This document shows positions 28,044 to 36,273 of a DNA stretch of 64,000 nucleotides, one piece after another. The notes under the pieces were generated by a model. It saw only the letters and a list, made by a program, of their open reading frames with translations. It did no database searches and had not been told where the DNA came from. A program made the translations under genes and the position numbers. Source of the stretch: Fluviicoccus keumensis (GTDB lineage Bacteria > Pseudomonadota > Gammaproteobacteria > Pseudomonadales > Moraxellaceae); contig NZ_SHKX01000011.1 of assembly GCF_004217445.1 (NCBI RefSeq), forward strand, positions 551,774 through 615,773, written 5' to 3'. How positions within the stretch are numbered: position 1 is the first letter of the stretch; every line of letters begins with the position of its first letter.

Positions 28044-28553
28044 TCAGGGACTCTTGGCGGAAATCGTCAGGGTGTCGGTCGGGAGTGCAACCACATCCTT
28101 CAAGCGCCAGTCCTTGCAGCCGATCTCGATATAGTAGCGTCCGACAGGAATGGCGGGAAGGTTGCCTACGTACACTTCACCCTGACGCACCAGTTCGGCC
28201 TTCAGATCCTTCTTGATATCGGTTGGATGTGAAAGCACCAGTTGCAGTTTCTCAGGCGTTGCGGCAGGCGGCAGGGGGCCGGGCGAGCGCAGTTGCACCC
28301 GGAGCGATTTGCCTGTCACTGTGATCTCGGTTGAAATCGCCAGGGCGGTCGCCAGGTTGTCCCGGGAGAAGTCCTGGCGGATGGCCTTTTTCTGGCTGTA
28401 CCAGTCATCCTTGACTTCGCTGTCCTTGTTCTGCACGGCTACATACAGCATCGAGAAGCTGAGTCCGACCGTGAACACCGGAATAAAGATGATCAGCCAC
28501 ACCCAGGGGTTGGTGTACCAGATGTTTGCCTTCTTTTGGGGTTCAACGGTCAT
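28044..28553 (-). CDS. ccoH: cbb3 oxidase accessory protein CcoH/FixH
   Basis: A 169-residue single-span inner-membrane protein with a short cytoplasmic N-terminus, a transmembrane segment (about 15-38: NPWVWLIIFIPVFTVG) and the family's DDWYSQKKAIRQD motif, followed by a periplasmic beta-rich domain. CcoH/FixH assists assembly of the cbb3 oxidase. It lies 5 bases upstream of ccoI and 12 downstream of ccoG. Confidence 0.92.
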   Translation of the reverse strand: MTVEPQKKANIWYTNPWVWLIIFIPVFTVGLSFSMLYVAVQNKDSEVKDDWYSQKKAIRQDFSRDNLATALAISTEITVTGKSLRVQLRSPGPLPPAATPEKLQLVLSHPTDIKKDLKAELVRQGEVYVGNLPAIPVGRYYIEIGCKDWRLKDVVALPTDTLTISAKSP

Positions 28554-28565
28554 GTTGCTTCTCTC

Positions 28566-29984
28566 TTAGCTGTGGGGCGCCAGGAAAACAGTCTTGGTTT
28601 CCTTGCTGATGTCCGAAGCATTCACGGCTTCCACCTTGAACTCGACCTCATACTTGCTCTTGTGCAATTCAGCCGGGTTGGCCTGCAAGGTGACCGGAAC
28701 ACTGACCACTTCACCAGGTTTGACCACGACACCCGGAACCGGCAGCAGCTTGATGTCGTCATTACTTTCCACGGATACCTGATAAGTATAGGGAACTTGC
28801 GCTTTGTTCAGGATGCGCAGCGTATATGCGTTCTCGATCAGGCCTTCGCTGCTTTCCCGATACATCGAACTGCGGTCGCGCAGGGCTTCAACTGTCAACG
28901 GCACGCGGGTCGCCAGGGCATAGACGAACAGCACGAAGACGGCCAGGAAAACGGTGGTATAGCCTATCAGGCGCGGCCGCATCCAGTGGTACGGTTTGTG
29001 TTCTTCCAGAATGTGTTCGGTGGTATAGCGCACCAGGCCGCGCGGCTTGTTGAGCTTGTCCATGACGGAATCACAGGCGTCCACGCAAGCGGCGCACTGG
29101 ATGCACTGGAACTGCAGACCGTCGCGAATGTCGATGCCGGTGGGGCAGACCTGAACACACAGGCTGCAATCCACGCAGTCGCCCAGCGGATTTTCAGCTG
29201 TGGATTGTTTCAGGGCACCGCGCGGCTCACCGCGTTCGTGATCATAGGAAATGATCAGGGTGTCCTTGTCGAACATCACGCTCTGGAAGCGGCCGTAGGG
29301 GCACATGTAGAAACAGACCTGTTCCCGCAGCCAGCCGGCATTCATGTAGGTGAAAACGGTGAACAAGCCGATAAAGAAGTAGCCCCAGACATCCAGGCTG
29401 CCATTGGTGAAGTCCCAGGCCAGATCACGGATTGGCGTAAAGTAGCCGACAAAGGAGAAGCCGGTGGCGAAGGCGACCAGCATCCACAGGGTATGCTTGG
29501 CCAGACGACGGCCGATCTTGCCGGCCGACAGATCGGCCTTGTCCAGCTTGATCCGGGCGTTGCGCTCGCCTTCCGTAATCTTCTCGATCCACATGAACAC
29601 CCGCGTCCAGGTTGTTTGCGGGCAGACGTAACCGCAAAAGACGCGGCCTGCGAAAACCGTCACTACGAACAGGCCGAAGGCGCCCATGATCAGCATCCAG
29701 GACAGGAAGAAGAAGTCCTGGGGCGCGAAGGAGAAACCGAAAATGTTGAACTGACGGTGGGGCAGGTCGAACAGCAGAGCCTGATGGCCCTTCCACATCA
29801 CCCAGGGCAGGGCGAAATAGGCCAGCAACATGCCAGCCATAGTGACGTTGCGAATACTTTGGAATATCCCCTTGATGGTGCGGGGGTGGATTTTTTTTCG
29901 TTTGGCGTAGAGTTCGAATTCTTCGGTGGGATTTACTTTGACAGGATCTGGCGAGCGGTCTTGCGTGGGTATTTTCTGACTCAT
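28566..29984 (-). CDS. ccoG: cbb3 oxidase accessory iron-sulfur protein CcoG (RdxA/FixG)
   Basis: A 472-residue polytopic membrane protein with two ferredoxin-type [4Fe-4S] motifs, CVDCSLCVQVCPTGID and CIQCAACVDACDSVMD, and several transmembrane helices before and after. CcoG reduces Cu(II) to Cu(I) for cbb3 oxidase assembly. The C-terminal part is a periplasmic Ig-like (FixG_C) domain. The ATG at 29984 matches the family; upstream in-frame codons overlap the hairpin after ccoP. Confidence 0.95.
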   Translation of the reverse strand: MSQKIPTQDRSPDPVKVNPTEEFELYAKRKKIHPRTIKGIFQSIRNVTMAGMLLAYFALPWVMWKGHQALLFDLPHRQFNIFGFSFAPQDFFFLSWMLIMGAFGLFVVTVFAGRVFCGYVCPQTTWTRVFMWIEKITEGERNARIKLDKADLSAGKIGRRLAKHTLWMLVAFATGFSFVGYFTPIRDLAWDFTNGSLDVWGYFFIGLFTVFTYMNAGWLREQVCFYMCPYGRFQSVMFDKDTLIISYDHERGEPRGALKQSTAENPLGDCVDCSLCVQVCPTGIDIRDGLQFQCIQCAACVDACDSVMDKLNKPRGLVRYTTEHILEEHKPYHWMRPRLIGYTTVFLAVFVLFVYALATRVPLTVEALRDRSSMYRESSEGLIENAYTLRILNKAQVPYTYQVSVESNDDIKLLPVPGVVVKPGEVVSVPVTLQANPAELHKSKYEVEFKVEAVNASDISKETKTVFLAPHS

Positions 29985-30014
29985 GAGGGTGAACCTCGTA
30001 TACGGGTGGGGGTA

Positions 30015-30044
30015 CTGTCCGCAGTATAACATACCTGCGGACAG
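30015..30044 (-). repeat. 10-bp hairpin between ccoP and ccoG
   Basis: CTGTCCGCAG (30015-30024) and CTGCGGACAG (30035-30044) are exact inverted repeats around a 10-base A/T-rich loop. No T-run follows on the minus strand. It lies between the structural ccoNOQP genes and the assembly genes, where a processing or attenuation element would lower expression of the latter. Confidence 0.6.
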
Positions 30045-30057
30045 ACCAGAGAACGAC

Positions 30058-30969
30058 TTACTTTCCTAGCGACAGCGAGTATACGTAAGCAGCCACCAGG
30101 TGAATCTTTTCTTCACCCAGCGTGTCCTTCCAGGCAGGCATGTGACCATTGCGACCATGGGTAATGGTCTCAACAATCGCTTCCTTGTTACCGCCATACA
30201 GCCAGACCGTATCAGTCAGGTTCGGCGCGCCGACAGCGATGTTGCCGCGACCTTCCGGACCGTGACAGGCGGCGCACTGAACGAACTTGCCAGCGCCGGC
30301 GTCAGCCAGCTTCTGGTCGGCATCGGACAGCTTGCGGCCGGACAGGGTCAGCACGTAGTTGGCCACTTCCTGGACACCCTGAGCGCCGAGCACTTCACCC
30401 CAGGCCGGCATCTTGGTGCCGCCCTGCACGGACAGACGTCCGTTGGTGATGGTTTCAACGATCTGGGCAGGCTCGCCGCCGTACAGCCAGTCATTGTCCG
30501 TCAGGTTGGGGAAGCCGCGGGAACCGTGGGCATCCGCACCATGACAGGCAGCGCAGTTGTCAGCGAAGATACGACCGCCGATCTTCATGGCGGCGGCATC
30601 CTTGGCCAGTTCCGGAATCTCGACCTTGGCGTACGCCTGGAACTTCGGCATGTACTTGGCGTCATAAGCCGCCTTGTCCTTGTCGTGTTCGCCGTGCGAG
30701 GTCCAGTTCAGGAAGCCCTTGTAGGAACCCAGACCCGGATAGGCGGCCAGATAGAACAGGGCGAAGAAGATGGTCAGCCAGAAAGTCATCAACCACCAGC
30801 GGGGCAGGGGGTTGTCGTATTCCTTGATGCCATCGTATTCGTGACCCGTGGTGCCGTCTTCTTCCTTGTGGTGCAACTCGATCTTGCGGGTCCAGGTAAC
30901 CAACCATGCGCAGCCGACAACGACGGCCATGGAAAGCACGATAATGTACAAACTCCAGAATGCGCTCAT
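30058..30969 (-). CDS. ccoP: cbb3-type cytochrome c oxidase subunit III (CcoP)
   Basis: A 303-residue dihaem cytochrome c subunit. Two N-terminal transmembrane segments (about 5-25 and 60-80) are followed by two cytochrome c domains, each with a CAACHG haem motif. It passes electrons from c-type cytochromes to CcoN. It overlaps ccoQ by 4 bases and ends the structural operon. Confidence 0.97.
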   Translation of the reverse strand: MSAFWSLYIIVLSMAVVVGCAWLVTWTRKIELHHKEEDGTTGHEYDGIKEYDNPLPRWWLMTFWLTIFFALFYLAAYPGLGSYKGFLNWTSHGEHDKDKAAYDAKYMPKFQAYAKVEIPELAKDAAAMKIGGRIFADNCAACHGADAHGSRGFPNLTDNDWLYGGEPAQIVETITNGRLSVQGGTKMPAWGEVLGAQGVQEVANYVLTLSGRKLSDADQKLADAGAGKFVQCAACHGPEGRGNIAVGAPNLTDTVWLYGGNKEAIVETITHGRNGHMPAWKDTLGEEKIHLVAAYVYSLSLGK

Positions 30970-31148
30970 TCTGTTTTATCTCCCGATTGGTGTCGGTTTT
31001 GATAGACGGGGTCTGTGTCCAGAACCAGGTTCGCGTCCTGCTCGAAACGTTCCTTATTGACGGGGGTGTAAGCCCACCAGCAAATCAGGCCAAACGCGAA
31101 CATGGCGGAAAACAGCCCAAACATGTACAGCAGGACGGTACCGTTCAT
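30966..31148 (-). CDS. ccoQ: cbb3-type oxidase subunit IV (CcoQ)
   Basis: A 60-residue single-span protein (transmembrane about residues 5-27, LLYMFGLFSAMFAFGLICWWAY) with the family's AYTPVNKERFEQDANLVLD stretch. CcoQ stabilises the cbb3 complex. It lies between ccoO and ccoP in the standard order. Confidence 0.93.
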   Translation of the reverse strand: MNGTVLLYMFGLFSAMFAFGLICWWAYTPVNKERFEQDANLVLDTDPVYQNRHQSGDKTE

Positions 31149-31152
31149 CGTC

Positions 31153-31773
31153 TTATCTCCGTTCTTTGACAGCCAGGCCCAGTTGCTGCAGGTAGGCGAT
31201 CAGGGCTTCCAGTTCGGTCTTGCCCTGAACGGCCGCCTTGGCGCCCTGGATATCGGCATCGGTATACGGCACGCCGAAGTGATCCCGGAACAGCGCCAGC
31301 TTCTTGCCGGTCAGCTCACCATCCAGCTTGTTGGTGGCCAGCCACGGGAAGCCGGGCATGTTGGACTCGGGCACGACATCGCGCGGGTTCATCAGGTGAA
31401 CGCGGTGCCATTCATCCGAATACTTCGCGCCGACACGGGCCAGATCGGGACCGGTACGCTTGGAACCCCACAGGAACGGGTGATCCCAAACCGATTCCTG
31501 GGCCATGGAGTAGTGACCATAGCGTTCGGTTTCGGCGCGCAGCGGACGGATCATCTGGGTGTGGCAGACGTGGCAGCCTTCACGGATGTAGATGTCCCGG
31601 CCTTCGAACTGCAGGGCAGTCCAGGGCTTCATGTTCGGCAGAGGCTCGCGCAGTTCCTTCTGGAAGAACAGCGGCACGATTTCCACCAGTGTTGCAAAGC
31701 TGATCGAGACACAGATCAGCACGATCAAGAGGCCGAGGTTCTTCTCGACTAACTCATGGGATTTACCAGCCAT
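31153..31773 (-). CDS. ccoO: cbb3-type cytochrome c oxidase subunit II (CcoO)
   Basis: A 206-residue membrane-anchored monohaem cytochrome c. One N-terminal transmembrane helix (about 13-35) precedes the haem motif CHVCHTQ in the conserved context GREIYIREGCHVCHTQMIRPLR-type (here YIREGCHVCHTQMIR). It works with CcoN and CcoP in oxygen reduction. Confidence 0.97.
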   Translation of the reverse strand: MAGKSHELVEKNLGLLIVLICVSISFATLVEIVPLFFQKELREPLPNMKPWTALQFEGRDIYIREGCHVCHTQMIRPLRAETERYGHYSMAQESVWDHPFLWGSKRTGPDLARVGAKYSDEWHRVHLMNPRDVVPESNMPGFPWLATNKLDGELTGKKLALFRDHFGVPYTDADIQGAKAAVQGKTELEALIAYLQQLGLAVKERR

Positions 31774-31788
31774 AAGAATCTCCTCCGC

Positions 31789-33216
31789 TTACAGGGTGTC
31801 AGAACCGACAGGTTTCTTGTTCGAAACGGTCATGACGACGTTGTAGGCCATCACCAGCATGCCGGTGAGGTACAGCGCGCCACCCAGAACACGACCTGCC
31901 CAGTACGGGTAGGAGGCGGACACGGCTTCGATGAAGCTGTAGGTCAGGGAGCCGTCATCGTTGACCGCACGCCACATCAGGCCCTGCGTAATGCCGGAAA
32001 CCCACATGGAGGCGATGTAGAACACCGTGCCGATCGTGGCCAGCCAGAAGTGCAGGTTGATCAGGCTGATGCTGTACATGCGCTGGCGGTCGAAGACCCG
32101 CGGAATGAGCACGTAGATCGAAGCGATGGAGATCATGGCAACCCAACCCAACGCGCCGGAATGCACGTGACCAATCGTCCAGTCGGTATCGTGGGACAGT
32201 GCGTTCACCGTCTTGATCGACATCATCGGGCCTTCGAAGGTCGACATGCCATAGAACGACAGTGCGACGATCATGAAGCGGATGATCGGGTCGGTGCGCA
32301 GCTTGTCCCAGCTGCCGGACAGGGTCATGATGCCGTTGATCATGCCGCCCCAGCTGGGTGCGAACAGGATCAGCGAGAAGATCATGGCCAGGGACTGGGT
32401 CCAGTCAGGCAGGGCGGAGTAGTGCAGGTGGTGGCCGCCGGCCCACATGTAGACCGAGATCAGCGCCCAGAAGTGCACGATCGACAGGCGGTAGGAGTAC
32501 ACCGGACGACCAACCTGGATGGGGATGAAGTAGTACATCATGCCCAGGAAGGCGGCGGTCAGGAAGAAACCCACGGCGTTGTGGCCGTACCACCACTGGA
32601 TCATCGCGTCCTGCACGCCGCCGTACATGGAGTACGACTTGGTCAGCGTCAGCGGGACTTCCATGCTGTTGATGATGTGCAGCAGGGCGACCGTGATGAT
32701 GAACGCGCCGAAGAACCAGTTGGCCACATAGATGTGGGAAGTCTGGCGCTTGGCGATCGTTCCGAAGAACACGAGCGCGTAAGCTACCCAAACCACGGTG
32801 ATCAACAGGTCAATGGGCCACTCCAGCTCGGCGTATTCCTTGGCCGAGGTATAACCCAGCGGCAAGGTGATGGCGGCGAGCAGGATCACCAGTTGCCAGC
32901 CCCAGAAGGTGAACTTGGCCAGACCGGGCATGAACAGCGAGGTTTGGCAGGTTCTCTGGACAACATAGTAGGAAGTGGCGAAGAGAGCACACCCGCCGAA
33001 CGCAAAAATCACGGCATTGGTGTGAAGCGGACGCAGATGACTGAAGGTAAGCCAGGGGATGTCGAAGTTGAGGGCGGGCCATACCAGCTGGGCTGCGATG
33101 AACACCCCGACTGCCATGCCGACAATTCCCCAGACAACCGTCATCAGGGTGAATAGCCGGATTACCCCTAACTCATACGTCACCGGCTGAGCGACGTTAG
33201 TGTGGTTGTGACTCAT
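31789..33216 (-). CDS. ccoN: cbb3-type cytochrome c oxidase subunit I (CcoN)
   Basis: The 475-residue catalytic haem-copper subunit, with about 12 transmembrane helices. Conserved segments include LRPLHTNAVIFAFGG (low-spin haem His), YMWAGGHHLHYSALPDW (CuB histidines) and HDTDWTIGHVHSGALGW. It reduces O2 to water at high affinity and pumps protons. It is first in the ccoNOQP operon; its long leader (33217 onward) carries a weak promoter and a possible FNR-type site. Confidence 0.97.
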   Translation of the reverse strand: MSHNHTNVAQPVTYELGVIRLFTLMTVVWGIVGMAVGVFIAAQLVWPALNFDIPWLTFSHLRPLHTNAVIFAFGGCALFATSYYVVQRTCQTSLFMPGLAKFTFWGWQLVILLAAITLPLGYTSAKEYAELEWPIDLLITVVWVAYALVFFGTIAKRQTSHIYVANWFFGAFIITVALLHIINSMEVPLTLTKSYSMYGGVQDAMIQWWYGHNAVGFFLTAAFLGMMYYFIPIQVGRPVYSYRLSIVHFWALISVYMWAGGHHLHYSALPDWTQSLAMIFSLILFAPSWGGMINGIMTLSGSWDKLRTDPIIRFMIVALSFYGMSTFEGPMMSIKTVNALSHDTDWTIGHVHSGALGWVAMISIASIYVLIPRVFDRQRMYSISLINLHFWLATIGTVFYIASMWVSGITQGLMWRAVNDDGSLTYSFIEAVSASYPYWAGRVLGGALYLTGMLVMAYNVVMTVSNKKPVGSDTL

Positions 33217-33591
33217 GCATTTAGCTCCTTAAACCACAAGGTTAATAAGGGAATACGTCTGCCTGTCGCCATCAGGTCCACACCCGAAAAAAGAGGCTTC
33301 CAGCGAGGACATCGGATGGGTACCCGGTAGCGGCAGACAGACACACTCCCCGGTCTTCCACATTTTATTGGAAATTATGTATCTCTGCATCTGTCGTGTA
33401 GCTTTTTGTGTAAAACGACGGAAAAAAGGTTGAATTTTCCCCAGGTGAATTGATGTCGGGCAAGGTGGGAAGTTTGTTTGCGCGGCACAAGTTGCCAAAC
33501 GAGCGTCCAATAGGTTAGGTTACGGGGGTCCTGACGACCACCTCCAAGGCGTCCCTGGCGCCCATATCAACAGCTACCGTAGGAGCTACAA
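33217..33591. other. Intergenic regulatory region between ccoN and the SCP2-domain gene
   Basis: This 375-base divergent region holds no gene I can support. It contains a minus-strand -10-like CATAAT (33379-33374) with a poor -35, a possible FNR/ANR half-palindrome at 33450-33463, and on the plus side TTGCCA (33492-33497) with TAGGTT (33516-33521) 18 bases later. A ribosome site AGGAG precedes the SCP2 gene. There is also a perfect GGGTACCC palindrome near 33318. Confidence 0.6.
33450..33463. promoter_or_regulatory. Possible FNR/ANR-type site upstream of ccoN
   Basis: TTGAT-GTCG-GGCAA has one perfect half-site and a second matching 3 of 5 positions of the consensus TTGAT-N4-ATCAA. It is about 90 bases upstream of the start implied by the CATAAT at 33374-33379, a distance compatible with class I activation. 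cbb3 operons are often FNR/ANR controlled. The match is weak. Confidence 0.3.
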
Positions 33592-33975
33592 ATGACTGCA
33601 TTCCTGTCCGACGCCTGGTTCGACAAAGTTGCCGAGCTGACCGCCGCCGCCGGTGACCTGAACACGCCCGCCACGCTGGCGAACATCGTCCTTAATATCA
33701 CTGTGACCGGCACCGCACAAGGCAATGTTGACCTGGCCATTAATGGCGGCAAGCTGGAGAAGGGCCACAACGCAGGCGCTTCCACCACCTTGACCATGCC
33801 GGGCGATGTGCTGCGCAAGGTCTTCCTGGAGTTCGACATGAATGCCGCCATGCAGGCCTTCATGAGCGGCCAGATCAAGGCTGCCGGCGACATGACCAAG
33901 CTGATGGCCCTGCAGACTGCACGTCCCAGCGCCGAACAGAAGGCCCTGTTCCAGCAGGTCCTGGCGATCAGCTAA
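33592..33975 (+). CDS. SCP2 sterol-binding-domain protein
   Basis: A 127-residue single-domain protein of the SCP2 lipid-binding fold, without signal peptide or membrane segment. Typical features are VDLAINGGKLEKG and the C-terminal FMSGQIKAAGDMTKLMAL. Bacterial SCP2 proteins bind hydrophobic ligands; UbiJ and UbiT do so in ubiquinone synthesis, but this protein is shorter and cannot be assigned to either. An AGGAG precedes the start and a strong terminator follows, so it is monocistronic. Confidence 0.86.
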   Translation: MTAFLSDAWFDKVAELTAAAGDLNTPATLANIVLNITVTGTAQGNVDLAINGGKLEKGHNAGASTTLTMPGDVLRKVFLEFDMNAAMQAFMSGQIKAAGDMTKLMALQTARPSAEQKALFQQVLAIS

Positions 33976-34000
33976 ACCGGATTCCGGTGCGGCTGAACCC

Positions 34001-34027
34001 AAGGGCGCACATGGTGCGCCCTTTTTC
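34001..34027 (+). terminator. Rho-independent terminator after the SCP2-domain gene
   Basis: AAGGGCGCAC (34001-34010) pairs with GTGCGCCCTT (34014-34023) around a 3-base loop and is followed by further T residues. It separates the SCP2 gene from the second RiPP operon. Confidence 0.88.
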
Positions 34028-34130
34028 ATTTTGACGTAAACCGGCGCCGCCCGGTAACAAAACCGGTATTTCATCCCTCAGTGATCCGTGCAACATGGTG
34101 TATCGCTTCTATTCCAACCGGAGAATGAAA

Positions 34131-34583
34131 ATGAAACTGTCCTCAATGACGCCGATCGCCGCTGCGCTGGCCATGTCCGTGTCCACAATCGCCTTGGCGG
34201 AGACGCTGCCCCAACCGCCAGCCAAACCGGCCGGTGAGCCCATGATGTCGGAAGGCAAGTGCGGCGGCATGATGGGCGGGATGAACAAGCCCGAAAAAGG
34301 CGAACATGAAGGCAAATGCGGGGCTAAAAAGGAAGAAAGGCACGAAGGTAAGTGCGGCGCTGACAAGATGAAGTCAGGTGTCAAGGAAGGCAAGTGCGGC
34401 GGCGACAAGATGAAAACCATGATGGATCCGGGCGGCAAGCCCGCTGATGCCAAGGCTGATGCCGGCGCCCCATCCGCCAAGGGCGGCAAGGAGGGTAAGT
34501 GCGGTGAAGGCAAGTGCGGGGCGAAGCGCAAGAAAGAAATGATGAAGGATGCCGAAGCCGCCAAGGCTCCCAAGGCCAAATAA
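34131..34583 (+). CDS. Secreted RiPP precursor with EGKCG repeats (bufferin/HvfA-like)
   Basis: A 150-residue protein with a Sec signal peptide (residues 1-23, cut after ALA) and a Lys/Gly/Met-rich chain. It has exactly six cysteines (C44, C63, C75, C89, C124, C129), every one in an EGKCG motif; the last two motifs are directly adjacent. EGKC motifs are the modified core of HvfA in Haemophilus and of related copper-binding peptides, where the MNIO partner oxidises the cysteines. The ATG at 34131 has GGAG eight bases upstream; the ATG at 34125 is too close to it. It is the first gene of the operon with MNIO and DUF2063 genes. Metal identity is inferred, not shown. Confidence 0.88.
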   Translation: MKLSSMTPIAAALAMSVSTIALAETLPQPPAKPAGEPMMSEGKCGGMMGGMNKPEKGEHEGKCGAKKEERHEGKCGADKMKSGVKEGKCGGDKMKTMMDPGGKPADAKADAGAPSAKGGKEGKCGEGKCGAKRKKEMMKDAEAAKAPKAK

Positions 34584-34593
34584 GGACCGTTCC

Positions 34594-35436
34594 GTGCATG
34601 TTCCCCCCATTGGCGGCGCCGGGCTTGGCCTGCGTCGCACCTTTCTGGATGAGTTGCTGCAAACGGATTTTCGGCCATTGCCCGATTTTCTGGAAATTGC
34701 ACCTGAAAACTGGATGGGAATGGGGGGCGCGTATGCGGAAAAGCTGCAGGCAGTGAGTGAGCGCTTTCCGCTGGTTTGCCATGGTCTGTCCTTATCCATT
34801 GGAGGTCCGCAGCCGCTGGACCGGGAATTCCTGCGCCGGTTGCGCGGCTTCCTTGATCAATACGGTATCCGCGCCTATTCCGAACACTTGAGCTATTCCG
34901 GCGATCAAGGCCATCTTTATGATTTGCTGCCGCTGCCGTTTACCGAGGCGGCGGCCCGCTATGTCGCCGAACGGGTCCGCCAGGTTCAGGATGCTCTCGG
35001 TCGGAACATGGCGCTGGAAAATGTTTCCTATTACGCCGCACCCGGGGCAGAAATGACCGAGCTGGATTTCCTGCTGCGGGTGCTGGAACTGGCGGATTGC
35101 GAGCTGTTGCTGGACGTTAACAATGTCTTCGTCAATGCCGTGAACCACGGCTATGATCCGGCTGCCTTTATCATGGCGCTTCCGCCGGAACGCATAACCT
35201 GTCTGCATGTAGCCGGCCATCTTGTGGAAGCGGAGGACTTGCGGATTGATACGCACGGTGACGCCGTGATTGAGGATGTCTGGCAATTGCTGGCGCAGAC
35301 CTATCGCCGGTTTGGTGTACTGCCGACATTGCTGGAACGGGATTTCAATATTCCCCCGCTATCCGGGCTGCTGGCGGAAGTCGGTATCATCCGGAAATTG
35401 CAAGCGGATGCGGTTGCGAGTCCGGTTCATGGCTGA
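34594..35436 (+). CDS. bufB: DUF692 multinuclear non-heme iron enzyme (MNIO), BufB/HvfB-like, second copy
   Basis: A 280-residue MNIO with the family's metal-site motifs: SEHLSYSGD, MALENVSYY, LLDVNNVFVNAVNHG, HVAGHL, IDTHGDAV and LLERDFNIPP. It should oxidise the cysteines of the EGKCG-repeat precursor encoded 10 bases upstream. The start chosen is GTG at 34594, with AAGGA eight bases upstream and the family N-terminus IGGAGLGLRR. An ATG at 34549 lies inside the precursor gene and gives a Pro/Arg-rich extension that is not conserved. It overlaps the DUF2063 gene by 8 bases. Confidence 0.93.
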   Translation: MHVPPIGGAGLGLRRTFLDELLQTDFRPLPDFLEIAPENWMGMGGAYAEKLQAVSERFPLVCHGLSLSIGGPQPLDREFLRRLRGFLDQYGIRAYSEHLSYSGDQGHLYDLLPLPFTEAAARYVAERVRQVQDALGRNMALENVSYYAAPGAEMTELDFLLRVLELADCELLLDVNNVFVNAVNHGYDPAAFIMALPPERITCLHVAGHLVEAEDLRIDTHGDAVIEDVWQLLAQTYRRFGVLPTLLERDFNIPPLSGLLAEVGIIRKLQADAVASPVHG

Positions 35437-36160
35437 TTTCCGTGACATCCAGGCCGGATTCACCGATTGGATCCGCCACCCGGGGCATGCCGCTCTTCCG
35501 GAAGGCGTGACGTTGCAACGGATGCGGATTTATCGCGAATTGTTGTTCAATAACATTGCCGGCTTTGTCGAAAGCGCTTTTCCCGTGTTGCGGTCGAAGT
35601 TGCCCGCCGCGTTATGGAATCAGCTCGTTGAAGACTTCTTCAGCCGGCATAACTGTCGCAGCCCTTATTTCCGTGATATTTCCCGTGAGTTCCTGAACTA
35701 TCTGCAAGCGCGTGAGCGGCAGGAATATCCGTGGATGCTGGAGCTGGCGCACTTCGAATGGGCGGAAATCGCCGCCGAGGTCGCGGAGGAAGACTGGCCC
35801 GCATTCGCTACGGGGGATGTAGACCAAGGTACACCTGTGCTGTCACCCTTTGTCTGGCCTTTGCTCTACGCATGGCCGGTACACCGGTTTGTCGAGGATA
35901 TGCCCGATCATAAGCCAGTGACGCCAACGGCGTTGCTGTTGCACCGTAGCCGCGAGCATCGGGTGTATTGCCGCGAAATTCCGCTGCCGGCGGCGGCGTT
36001 ACTGGAAAGCCTTCAACACAATCCCGAACCGCTTCCCGATGCCGTACGGCGGCTTGCCTCCGCACACGGTATCGACGTCGCCATTCTGAGGCAACATGCC
36101 AAGTCGTGGGCGGCGGAGTGGTTGGCGAACGGGATTATTCTGGGTGTCAGACCGGCATGA
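35429..36160 (+). CDS. bufC: DUF2063 MNIO partner protein, BufC/HvfC-like (full length)
   Basis: A 243-residue protein with the complete two-part layout: an N-terminal DUF2063 domain (about 1-95: RMRIYRELLFNNIAGFVESAFPVLRS) and a C-terminal domain (about 100-240) of the HvfC type. It is thought to bind the precursor and help the MNIO. Unlike the first cluster there is no doxX or sigma factor after it. The ATG overlaps the upstream gene by 8 bases. Confidence 0.9.
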   Translation: MADFRDIQAGFTDWIRHPGHAALPEGVTLQRMRIYRELLFNNIAGFVESAFPVLRSKLPAALWNQLVEDFFSRHNCRSPYFRDISREFLNYLQARERQEYPWMLELAHFEWAEIAAEVAEEDWPAFATGDVDQGTPVLSPFVWPLLYAWPVHRFVEDMPDHKPVTPTALLLHRSREHRVYCREIPLPAAALLESLQHNPEPLPDAVRRLASAHGIDVAILRQHAKSWAAEWLANGIILGVRPA

Positions 36161-36216
36161 TGCCGTTCCACCCGCGACCTTTTGCCGCAAAACTGTAAGC
36201 GTCAGCGAATGTCTGT

Positions 36217-36245
36217 TTCACAATCGAGTCGGCCATGCTTAGAAT
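36217..36245 (+). promoter_or_regulatory. Sigma-70-type promoter of mlaA
   Basis: TTCACA (36217-36222), a 17-base spacer and TAGAAT (36240-36245); each hexamer differs from consensus at one position. The predicted start near 36252 supports translation from ATG 36274, not from the earlier in-frame codons at 36235. Confidence 0.65.
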
Positions 36246-36273
36246 GCCCGCACGTACCAGTACCGAGACGGGC

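Noticed and set aside
28536..30029. 497-codon plus-strand frame opposite ccoG
   Set aside because: CcoG with two ferredoxin motifs is the real gene on the other strand.
31756..33156. 466-codon frame on the plus strand opposite ccoN
   Set aside because: CcoN with its haem and CuB ligands occupies the other strand; this frame is His/Asp/Gln-rich noise.
33592..33975. SCP2-domain gene as ubiT or ubiJ
   Set aside because: It is much shorter than either and is not with ubiUV or ubiE/ubiB; only the fold is supported.
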